The notes under the pieces are model-generated. The model was not told the origin of the DNA and searched no databases. It saw only the letters and a program-made list of their open reading frames with translations. A stretch of DNA of 6,042 nt from Candidatus Zhuqueibacterota bacterium (lineage in GTDB: Bacteria; SM23-31; B21-G16). How positions within the stretch are numbered: the stretch's first letter is position 1; every line of letters begins with the position of its first letter. The DNA lies in NCBI GenBank assembly GCA_003644825.1, contig QNDJ01000124.1, positions 1 through 6,042 on the forward strand. Reading direction: 5' to 3'. Position numbers and translations under genes: made by a program. Shown one piece after another: positions 1 to 6,042 of the stretch.

Positions 1-1659
1 AACGGGCAGTTTAATAAAATAGAAGAAGGATATAGAAACTGGAATAAGAAGAAATCTTACTGTAAAGAGAGAGATTATTCATTTATAACAACATCGGGGG
101 AAAAAGTAAAAGATTTATATACACCACTCGATATAAAGGAAAAAGATTTTATGAATGATATTGGATATCCTGGTGAATATCCTTTTACAAGGGGTGTATA
201 TACTAATATGTATAGAGGAAGATTATGGACAATGAGGCAGTTTTCTGGTTTTGGAACTGCAGAAGATACTAACAAAAGGTATCGTTACCTTTTAGAGAAT
301 GGTCAGACGGGGTTATCTGTTGCGTTTGATTTTCCTACATTAATGGGAAGGGATTCCGATGACCCATTATCTAATGGAGAAGTTGGAGTTTGTGGAGTTG
401 CTGTTGATTCTCTTCAGGATATGGAAACAATTTTTAAAGGGATACCTCTGGATAAGGTTTCAACTTCTATGACAATTAATGGACCTGCAATTGTTTTACT
501 TGCGTTGTATGTTGCAACAGGTGAGAGACAGGGTATTGCTCACCATAAGCTAACCGGAACATTGCAGAATGATATTCTTAAAGAATATATGGCACAGCAT
601 GCCTATATATTTCCACCGAGGCCAGCTTTAAAATTAATAATAGATATAATTGAATTTTGTACCAATGAAGTTCCTAAATGGAATACAATATCTATAAGTG
701 GTTACCATATAAGAGAAGCAGGTTCTACAGCAGTTCAGGAACTTGCGTTTACACTTGCAGATGGATTTACCTATGTGGAAGAGGCAATTAAAGCTGGAAT
801 TGACGTTGATAAATTTGCCCCGAGGTTATCCTTTTTCTTTAATTCTCACAATGATTTTTTTGAAGAAATAGCAAAATTCAGAGCGGCACGTAGAATCTGG
901 GCAAGACATATGAAAGAGAAATACGGAGCAAAAAATCCCAGGTCCTGGTTAATGAGGTTTCATACTCAGACTGCCGGGTGCAGTTTAACGGCTCAGCAAC
1001 CAGAAAACAACATCGCCAGGGTAACAATACAGGCTATGGCTGCGGTACTTGGCGGCACCCAGTCTCTACATACAAATTCTATGGACGAAACCTGGGCTCT
1101 TCCAACGAAAAAAGCAGCTACAATTGCTTTAAGAACTCAGCAGATTATTGCTTTTGAATCTGGTGTTGCAAATACTATAGACCCTCTTGCTGGTTCATAT
1201 TTTGTTGAGTCATTAACTGATAAAATGGAAGAACAGGCTGAAGAATACTTTGAAAAAATTGAAAAAATCGGTGGAGTAATAAAAGGAATTGAAGAAGGTT
1301 ATTTTCAACGAGAAATTGCTAAATCAGCTTCACAATATCAAAAAGAAATAGAAACAAAAGAAAGAATTATTGTTGGTGTTAATGAATTTGTTATGAAGGG
1401 GGAAGAACTTGAAATACCTATCCTGAAAATAGACCCTGAAGTAGAAAAAGCTCAAAAAGAAAGACTGGCTGAGTTAAAAAATAATAGGTCACAGGAAGAT
1501 GTTAAAAATAAGCTTAAAAAAGTAAAGGAGGCTGCAGAAAAAGGATTGAATCTTGTGCCACCGATTCTTGATGCTGTTCGTGTTTATGCTACTGAAGGTG
1601 AGATAATTTCGGAACTAAAGAATGTTTTTGGTGAATGGAAAGAACCCAAAATTCTCTAA
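1..1659 (+). CDS. icmA: B12-dependent acyl-CoA mutase large subunit, probably isobutyryl-CoA mutase (5' partial)
   Basis: Catalytic TIM-barrel subunit of a coenzyme B12-dependent carbon-skeleton mutase (methylmalonyl-CoA mutase family). It is cytosolic and works with the small subunit encoded just downstream. The frame is open from base 1, giving 552 codons before the TAA at 1657-1659. The first in-frame ATG is at 151, but the 50 codons before it already read like the family N-terminus (LYTPLD at about 118-135), so the real start lies left of the window, probably only a few codons away. Family blocks include [29 protein letters not shown] with the active-site Tyr-His pair (703-708), FHTQTAG and [10 protein letters not shown]. 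The two specificity positions are Phe (241-243) and Gln (595-597), 118 residues apart. Methylmalonyl-CoA mutase has Tyr89 and Arg207 there, and isobutyryl-CoA mutase has Phe80 and Gln198, both with the same spacing. Ala at 322-324 argues against 2-hydroxyisobutyryl-CoA mutase, which has Asp there. Family membership is certain; the isobutyryl-CoA assignment is a residue-based inference. Confidence 0.93.
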   Translation, partial: NGQFNKIEEGYRNWNKKKSYCKERDYSFITTSGEKVKDLYTPLDIKEKDFMNDIGYPGEYPFTRGVYTNMYRGRLWTMRQFSGFGTAEDTNKRYRYLLENGQTGLSVAFDFPTLMGRDSDDPLSNGEVGVCGVAVDSLQDMETIFKGIPLDKVSTSMTINGPAIVLLALYVATGERQGIAHHKLTGTLQNDILKEYMAQHAYIFPPRPALKLIIDIIEFCTNEVPKWNTISISGYHIREAGSTAVQELAFTLADGFTYVEEAIKAGIDVDKFAPRLSFFFNSHNDFFEEIAKFRAARRIWARHMKEKYGAKNPRSWLMRFHTQTAGCSLTAQQPENNIARVTIQAMAAVLGGTQSLHTNSMDETWALPTKKAATIALRTQQIIAFESGVANTIDPLAGSYFVESLTDKMEEQAEEYFEKIEKIGGVIKGIEEGYFQREIAKSASQYQKEIETKERIIVGVNEFVMKGEELEIPILKIDPEVEKAQKERLAELKNNRSQEDVKNKLKKVKEAAEKGLNLVPPILDAVRVYATEGEIISELKNVFGEWKEPKIL

Positions 1660-1700
1660 AGTCTATTAAAAAAAATAATAATTTTGATAATAAGCACATT

Positions 1701-1705
1701 GGAGG
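1701..1705 (+). promoter_or_regulatory. Shine-Dalgarno site of the mutase small subunit
   Basis: GGAGG lies 8 bases before the ATG at 1714 and is the strongest ribosome binding site in the window. It fixes the small-subunit start at 1714. The in-frame TTG at 1684 lies upstream of this site and would add 10 residues that do not resemble the family. Confidence 0.85.
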
Positions 1706-1713
1706 AAATATAT

Positions 1714-2118
1714 ATGGAACGTAAGATAAGAGTTCTTATTGCAAAACCCGGTCTTGATGGACACGATAGAGGCGCACTGGTTATGGCAAATGCTATGAAA
1801 GAAGCAGGAATGGAAGTTATTTATACAGGCTTACACCAGACACCAGAAATGATTGTAGAAACTGCTCTTCAGGAAGATGTGGACGTTATAGGATTGAGCA
1901 TTTTATCCGGTGCTCATATGACACTATTCCCGAAAGTTTTAGAATTAATGAAGGAAAAAGGGCTTAATGATGTATTATTAACAGGTGGTGGAATCCTTCC
2001 AAAAGAAGATGTAGAAAGTCTAAAAAAAATGGGGGTTGGAGAACTTTTTGGTCCTGGAACTCCAACTTCAGAATCGATAAATTACATTAAAAACTGGGTA
2101 GAAGAAAACAGAAAATGA
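1714..2118 (+). CDS. icmB: B12-dependent acyl-CoA mutase small subunit, cobalamin-binding (probably isobutyryl-CoA mutase)
   Basis: A stand-alone cobalamin-binding subunit of 134 residues with a Rossmann-like fold. It carries the adenosylcobalamin cofactor and docks on the large subunit encoded upstream. The DxHxxG motif is seen as DGHDRG at residues 15-20. His17 is the expected lower axial ligand to cobalt, and Lys11 and Asp15 match the Lys-Asp-His set (K604, D608, H610) of Propionibacterium methylmalonyl-CoA mutase. The other nucleotide-tail motifs follow: SILSG (62-66), GGG (91-93) and FGPGT (112-116). The length is about that of free-standing small subunits such as Streptomyces IcmB. The start was chosen at ATG 1714 because of the GGAGG 8 bases upstream. 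It follows the large subunit after 54 A-rich bases, so the two are probably one transcript. The domain itself does not tell isobutyryl- from methylmalonyl-CoA mutase; that rests on the partner. No MeaB-type G-protein chaperone or epimerase gene follows. Confidence 0.92.
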   Translation: MERKIRVLIAKPGLDGHDRGALVMANAMKEAGMEVIYTGLHQTPEMIVETALQEDVDVIGLSILSGAHMTLFPKVLELMKEKGLNDVLLTGGGILPKEDVESLKKMGVGELFGPGTPTSESINYIKNWVEENRK

Positions 2119-2132
2119 GGCTGTATTATTTT

Positions 2133-3260
2133 TTACATTATCTTTTTTCTTAATATTATTGAGCTGAATCCAAAAATAGATATTCCATATAATATTAGAA
2201 TTATTCCATCTTTTATTAGATACTGGAACTCGCTTCCTTTTAGAAAAATTGAGCGTATAATAAACATAAAGTATCTAAGTGGAACGAGATATGTAAAATA
2301 TTGGAGAAATTCTGGCATATTTTCAATTGGAAATAGAAATCCTGACATTAAAATTGTAAATATAGAAAAAAACCATATTATAAAAAGTGCTTGCTGTTGT
2401 GTATAAGATATAGAAGAAACAAAAATTCCAATCCCTAAAGTTATAAGTAAATAGATAAGACAAAATACAGCAAGAATTAAAATATTTCCTTCAAACGGGA
2501 TTTTGAACCAGAACTTACCAGCTCCAAGAGCAAAGAAAAACGCAATAAAACCAAGAATTACAAAAGGTATTGTTTTACCGAGTATGAATTGGTAAGGTTT
2601 AATTGGGCTTACAATAATTTGTTCGATAGTGCCTATTTCTTTTTCTCTTACTATACCCAAACCGGTTAAAAGAGTTGTTATCATAGTTAACATTACTGCT
2701 ACAATTCCAGGTATAACATAATTGATGCTTAGCAGGTCTGGATTATACCAGATTCTTGTTTCTTCTTTAATAAAATGAACCAGTTTTGACTTCTCTGGAT
2801 TAATATTTAGCTTTTTTATTAGAATACTACTTGAAAAGAAATTAATAATATTTATTGCATATCCCATTCCAACGTTACCGCTATTAGCATCCTGTCCATC
2901 AACAATTAACTGGATTTGAGGGTTTTCATTCCTAATTAAATTTCTTGTGAAATTAACAGGAATGACAATAACTAAAGCTGCTTTTCCACTGTAAAGATAA
3001 TATTTAATATTTTTATAATTATTATCTATTTTCTTTAATGAGAAGTGCTGTGAATACTTAAACTTGTCAATAATTTCCCTTGTAGTTGAGGAGTTATCCA
3101 TATCACAAATAACAAGAGGTATATTTTTTATATCAGTAGTAATCGCATATCCAAGAATAAAAAGCTGTATTAATGGCATTAAAAAAATAATTACCATCCT
3201 CGGTTTATCTCTAAATACCTGTAGAAGTTCTTTTTTAATGATATGTTTAATTTGATTCAT
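2133..3260 (-). CDS. ABC-2 type exporter permease 2 (YbhR-like)
   Basis: Inner-membrane permease of 375 residues and last gene of the exporter operon. The layout is typical of long ABC-2 permeases: a short cytoplasmic N-terminus with an amphipathic helix (KKELLQVFRD, 9-18), a first membrane segment at about 23-42, a large extracytoplasmic domain at about 43-177, then five more hydrophobic segments near 178-203, 228-248, 257-281, 290-310 and 352-370. The conserved cytoplasmic loop after segment 2 reads REKEIGTIEQIIVSP (205-219), the usual ABC-2 contact region for the ATPases. It is clearly paralogous to permease 1, sharing GYAIT-D-KN after segment 1, W-NP before segment 2, and FPI-MP--LQY near the C-terminus. 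Start ATG 3258-3260 lies one base after the stop of permease 1, with a weak GGA before it, so translation is probably coupled. By gene order it corresponds to E. coli YbhR. The substrate cannot be read from the sequence; the E. coli homologue has been linked to drug and cation export. Confidence 0.9.
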   Translation of the reverse strand: MNQIKHIIKKELLQVFRDKPRMVIIFLMPLIQLFILGYAITTDIKNIPLVICDMDNSSTTREIIDKFKYSQHFSLKKIDNNYKNIKYYLYSGKAALVIVIPVNFTRNLIRNENPQIQLIVDGQDANSGNVGMGYAINIINFFSSSILIKKLNINPEKSKLVHFIKEETRIWYNPDLLSINYVIPGIVAVMLTMITTLLTGLGIVREKEIGTIEQIIVSPIKPYQFILGKTIPFVILGFIAFFFALGAGKFWFKIPFEGNILILAVFCLIYLLITLGIGIFVSSISYTQQQALFIIWFFSIFTILMSGFLFPIENMPEFLQYFTYLVPLRYFMFIIRSIFLKGSEFQYLIKDGIILILYGISIFGFSSIILRKKIM

Positions 3261-3261
3261 T

Positions 3262-4368
3262 TTATTCCAGTCTTGTTTTAAATTTTAATAAACTAACCAG
3301 GATTAGTAAAGCTCCAAAAAGGATTAAGATAGTAACCTGGTGCCATAGATAACCAATTCCAATACCTTTTAAAATAATACCTCGAATAATTATAAGAAAA
3401 TACTTTGGTGGAATTATATATGTGATATATTGAAGGATTTTCGGCATACTTTTTATTGGAAACATAAATCCGGAAAGCATTATAGCAGGTAGTAAAGTAG
3501 AAATAAATGTCATCATCATAGCAACCTGTTGTGTCTTTGCTATGGTAGAAATTAACAATCCAATTCCCAGCGAGGAAATTATATAGATAAGTCCGAGTAC
3601 ACTCAGAAGTAGAAGATTTCCCTCAATTTTTAAACTAAACAGAAATTTTGATGCAACTAAAATAAATATACTATCAATAAAGGCTATTATAATATAAGGA
3701 ATTACTTTACCTATTATTATCTCATAACTTTTTATAGGGGAAACTAAAATTTGCTCCAGGGTGCCGTTCTCTTTCTCCCTTGCAATAGTAATAGAAGTGA
3801 GAAGAGCTGATATAAGCATCAGAATTATTGTTATAAGCCCGGGAACTATGAAAATAATACTTTTTAATTCGGGATTGAACCACACTGTCGGACGTATATC
3901 AATGGGAGCCTTAATTTGAAAATTGTTTATTTTCAACGAGTAGGATGAAACTATCATTTTTACATAATTTGAGATAATGTTAGCAGTATTGGGTTCACTT
4001 CCATCTATGATAATCTGTATCTTTGTTTCGGGTTTTCTTTTTAGACTTGAAGAATATTTTTCTGGAATTATAATTGCCGCCCTTATTATTCCTTTTTTAA
4101 AAAGAGGTTCTATTTCCTTTTCGTTATTTAAAAATACTCTTGTATTGAAGTATTTAGTACTTGTGAAAGTATTAACTAACTCCCTTGAGGATTTTGATTG
4201 ACTCCTGTCCAGTATTCCAATAGAGACGTTTTTTACATCAAATGTTATAGCATAGCCAAAAAGTATTACCATTATTACTGGAAGTATGATAATAATAGTA
4301 AGGGAATAAGGGTCTCTTTTAATGTGTAATAATTCTTTTTTTGCAATGGTTATAATTCTATGATTCAT
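3262..4368 (-). CDS. ABC-2 type exporter permease 1 (YbhS-like)
   Basis: Inner-membrane permease of 368 residues, expected to pair with permease 2 to form the transport path. The N-terminal amphipathic helix (AKKELLHIKRDP, 9-20) leads into a membrane segment at about 22-42, an extracytoplasmic domain at about 43-170, and five further segments near 171-195, 222-243, 251-275, 284-303 and 345-361. The ABC-2 loop AREKENGTLEQILVSP (196-211) follows segment 2, matching the REREMGT-EQ-LVSP pattern of YbhS-type permeases. The start ATG (4366-4368) lies inside the end of the ATPase 2 gene, which overlaps it by 11 bases in another frame. The bases before the ATG are not purine-rich and give no Shine-Dalgarno, so translation probably depends on ribosomes finishing ATPase 2. 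By position it corresponds to YbhS. I cannot predict a substrate; sodium, drug or lipid export are all possible for the wider family. Confidence 0.9.
   Translation of the reverse strand: MNHRIITIAKKELLHIKRDPYSLTIIIILPVIMVILFGYAITFDVKNVSIGILDRSQSKSSRELVNTFTSTKYFNTRVFLNNEKEIEPLFKKGIIRAAIIIPEKYSSSLKRKPETKIQIIIDGSEPNTANIISNYVKMIVSSYSLKINNFQIKAPIDIRPTVWFNPELKSIIFIVPGLITIILMLISALLTSITIAREKENGTLEQILVSPIKSYEIIIGKVIPYIIIAFIDSIFILVASKFLFSLKIEGNLLLLSVLGLIYIISSLGIGLLISTIAKTQQVAMMMTFISTLLPAIMLSGFMFPIKSMPKILQYITYIIPPKYFLIIIRGIILKGIGIGYLWHQVTILILFGALLILVSLLKFKTRLE
4358..4368 (-). other. 11-base gene overlap, probable translational coupling
   Basis: The permease 1 start codon (4366-4368) precedes the TAG stop of ATPase 2 (4358-4360) on the same message, in a different frame. 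With no visible ribosome binding site for permease 1, reinitiation after the ATPase stop is the likely way in. This would tie permease and ATPase amounts together. Confidence 0.65.
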
Positions 4369-5101
4369 AAGTTTGGTTATTTATTAGACTTATAAAAACA
4401 TCTTCGATGTTAGTTTTTTTATACTGTGATTTTAATTTTTCAGGAGTTCCTGTAACAATGATTTTTCCCTGATGCATTATAGAGATTCTGTGGCAATATT
4501 CAGCTTCATCTAAATAATGTGTGGTAACAAAAATAGTTTTTCCATTGTTTACCATATTATATATGAGATACCAGAAGTTTTTTCTTGAGATAGGGTCAAC
4601 TCCAGCAGTTGGTTCGTCAAGAAATATTATTTCAGGATTGTGAAGTAAAGCACATCCAAGAGCCAGTTTCTGCTTCCAGCCCAGCGGGAGTTCAGAAGTC
4701 ATTTTTTTTCTGAGATGAAGTAAATCTAACCTGACAAGCATTTCATTTAATTTAACTTTAAGATTTTTATTTTTCATATTGTATATTCCACCGTAGAATA
4801 AAAGATTTTCTTCGACTCTTAAATCCTCGTAAAGGGAAAACTTTTGAGACATATATCCGATATTTTGTTTAATTTTTGTTTTTTCAGAGTAAATGTCAAA
4901 CCCTGCAACATATCCCTCGCCTTCAGTTGGGGTTAAAATACCACATAACATTTTAATAGTTGTGGTTTTTCCAGCGCCATTGGCACCAAGAAATCCAAAG
5001 ATTTCACCTTTATATGTCTCAAAAGATATACTGTTTACAGCGGTAAAATTACCAAATTTTTTGGTTAAATTTTTTGTTTTTATTATTATTTCCTTTTGCA
5101 T
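4358..5101 (-). CDS. ABC exporter ATPase 2, matching the C-terminal half of YbhF
   Basis: A cytoplasmic ATP-binding subunit of 247 residues that drives the two permeases. In order: A-loop Phe in KKFGNF (14-19), Walker A GANGAGKT (39-46), Q-loop Gln86 in GYMSQKFSLY, signature region ELPLGWKQK (137-145), Walker B IIFLDEP (158-164) with catalytic Glu163, D-loop GVDP (167-170) and switch His195 in TTHYLDEAE. The signature is LPLG where LSGG is expected. The same Pro-Leu-Gly pattern occurs in the second ATPase domain of E. coli YbhF, so it is a family trait and not damage. The protein ends in the short -IEDVFISLI- tail typical of this group. It starts one base after the ATPase 1 stop, with a modest AAGAG 5 bases before the ATG. 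It probably forms a heterodimer with ATPase 1, supplying the intact Walker, Q-loop and His parts of the working ATP site. Confidence 0.92.
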   Translation of the reverse strand: MQKEIIIKTKNLTKKFGNFTAVNSISFETYKGEIFGFLGANGAGKTTTIKMLCGILTPTEGEGYVAGFDIYSEKTKIKQNIGYMSQKFSLYEDLRVEENLLFYGGIYNMKNKNLKVKLNEMLVRLDLLHLRKKMTSELPLGWKQKLALGCALLHNPEIIFLDEPTAGVDPISRKNFWYLIYNMVNNGKTIFVTTHYLDEAEYCHRISIMHQGKIIVTGTPEKLKSQYKKTNIEDVFISLINNQTYES

Positions 5102-5102
5102 T

Positions 5103-6023
5103 TCAGCTCTTTATTAGTTCTATGAATGTATCTTCAATACCTGGATTGACCTGATTAACTTCTGAAATTTTAATATTTAACTTTTTAAATATTCCATTTA
5201 TTAAAGGTATAACTTTTTCTGCTTTTTCAACAGTTAAATGTAATTTATCACCAAAAATTTGAATATCTATAATTGAATCAATGTTTTTTAGTTTTCTGGA
5301 AACCTCAAATAAGTTTTCTCCTTTAATTTCAATTAGTTCATGAGAAAATAGAAGTGGTATTTTATCTGGAGTATCAATTGTTAAAATTTGCCCATTATGA
5401 AGTAACCCTATTCTGTCGCAGTTTTCTGCTTCACTAAGATATGGTGTTGTGATAAATATTGAAACCCCCATATTTTTAAGAGTATTCAAGATAGCCCAGA
5501 ATTCTCTTCTCGATAAAGGGTCAACACCGGTTGTCGGTTCATCAAGAATAAGGAGTCTGGGAGTATGGATGAGAGTGCAGGAAAGTGCGAGTTTTTGTTT
5601 CATTCCTCCAGAAAGCTCCTGAGTTTTCCTGTTCTGAAAGGGTTCAAGTCTATTAAATTTCAGGAGCTCTTTTAATCTTTTTTCTTTAACTTTAGTTTTA
5701 ACATTAAATAAATCAGCGAAAAATCTTAAGTTTTCTTTTACGGTTAAATCTGGATAAAGTGAGAATCTTTCTGGCATATAACCGATAATTTTTCTTACTT
5801 TTCTGAATTCTTTTACTACATTAAAATTATCAATATAACAGATTCCAGAGTCAGGTAGTAAGAGAGTAGCTAATATTCTTGTAAGAGTTGTTTTCCCGGC
5901 ACCATCGGGTCCTATAAGCCCGAACATTTCTCCCTTTTTTACTTCGAGGTTTAGTTTATTAAGTGCAAGAATGTCTTTGTAGGATTTTGAAATGTTGTTA
6001 ATTGTTATAATATTTTCAGTCAT
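5103..6023 (-). CDS. ABC exporter ATPase 1, matching the N-terminal half of YbhF
   Basis: An ATP-binding subunit of 306 residues and first gene of the exporter operon within the window. In order: A-loop Tyr15, Walker A GPDGAGKT (38-45; the Asp is typical of YbhF domain 1), Q-loop region GYMPERFSLY (81-90), signature ELSGGMKQK (136-144), Walker B LLILDEP (157-163) with Glu162, and D-loop GVDP (166-169). The switch region reads TTPYLSEAE. Two key residues are unusual: Glu85 sits at the Q-loop Gln, and Pro194 at the switch His. Residues from about 225 form an extra C-terminal domain ending in GIEDTFIELI, similar to the segment linking the two halves of YbhF. The start is secure because an in-frame TAA (6030-6032) lies two codons before the ATG at 6021-6023. 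The ribosome site is only AAAGAAA. The 19 upstream bases are too few to place a promoter, so an earlier operon gene may precede it. Confidence 0.92.
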   Translation of the reverse strand: MTENIITINNISKSYKDILALNKLNLEVKKGEMFGLIGPDGAGKTTLTRILATLLLPDSGICYIDNFNVVKEFRKVRKIIGYMPERFSLYPDLTVKENLRFFADLFNVKTKVKEKRLKELLKFNRLEPFQNRKTQELSGGMKQKLALSCTLIHTPRLLILDEPTTGVDPLSRREFWAILNTLKNMGVSIFITTPYLSEAENCDRIGLLHNGQILTIDTPDKIPLLFSHELIEIKGENLFEVSRKLKNIDSIIDIQIFGDKLHLTVEKAEKVIPLINGIFKKLNIKISEVNQVNPGIEDTFIELIKS

Positions 6024-6042
6024 TTTCTTTTATATATAGAAT

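Noticed and set aside
75-275. Minus-strand open frame of 66 codons
   Set aside because: It lies wholly inside the conserved mutase coding sequence on the other strand and shows no family features.
1684-1713. TTG at 1684 as the start of the mutase small subunit
   Set aside because: It would place the strong GGAGG (1701-1705) inside the gene and add 10 residues unlike the family. ATG 1714 has ideal spacing.
2108-2134. Hairpin plus T-run as an intrinsic terminator
   Set aside because: The stem has only four base pairs with a nine-base loop and no GC-rich core. It is not strong enough to annotate.
3064-3255. Plus-strand open frame of 63 codons
   Set aside because: It is antisense to the permease 2 coding region, and its apparent hydrophobicity mirrors the membrane protein.
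3977-4201. Plus-strand open frame of 74 codons with hydrophobic runs
   Set aside because: It is antisense to the extracytoplasmic domain of permease 1, with no ribosome site. The hydrophobicity comes from the AT-rich complement.
4679-4690. LPLG in ATPase 2 as a sign of pseudogene decay
   Set aside because: The same degenerate signature occurs in the second domain of YbhF and all other motifs in the gene are intact.
4893-5117. Plus-strand open frame of 74 codons
   Set aside because: It is antisense to the Walker A region of ATPase 2 and has no independent support.
6030-6040. TATATATA-rich stretch as a -10 promoter element for the exporter operon
   Set aside because: It sits only 7 bases from the ATG, in very AT-rich sequence, and the place for a -35 element is outside the window.

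Overview
The window holds two convergent gene blocks that are unrelated in function. It is AT-rich throughout, arginine is mostly AGA/AGG and isoleucine is often ATA, and the one clear ribosome binding site is a good bacterial Shine-Dalgarno (GGAGG). This fits a low-GC bacterium. The transporter is of a type best known from Gram-negative cells, which hints at a diderm, but I cannot name a phylum. Protein-coding sequence fills nearly everything and no stretch over 300 bases lacks a gene. I see no RNA genes, mobile elements, CRISPR arrays or long repeats.

Plus strand, 1-2118: a two-gene B12-dependent acyl-CoA mutase. The large catalytic subunit enters from beyond the left edge, so its true start is missing. 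The small cobalamin-binding subunit follows 54 bases later. Automatic annotation would call the pair methylmalonyl-CoA mutase. However, the two residues that select the substrate read Phe and Gln, as in isobutyryl-CoA mutase, not Tyr and Arg as in methylmalonyl-CoA mutase. The pair therefore more likely interconverts isobutyryl-CoA and n-butyryl-CoA, linking valine-type branched acyl groups to straight-chain C4 metabolism.

Minus strand, 6023-2133: a tightly packed four-gene operon for an ABC-2 type exporter resembling E. coli YbhF-YbhS-YbhR. In transcription order it encodes ATPase 1, ATPase 2, permease 1 and permease 2, with junctions of 1 base, an 11-base overlap and 1 base. The two ATPases match the first and second halves of the fused YbhF protein, here as separate genes. 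Their motif defects are complementary and would give one intact and one degenerate ATP site. The membrane-fusion (HlyD/YbhG-like) partner usual for this family is not in the window and would be expected just upstream, past the right edge.

The two blocks meet tail to tail with 14 bases between stop codons. I found no wholly new system. The points most worth following up are the mutase specificity and the asymmetric ATPase pair.
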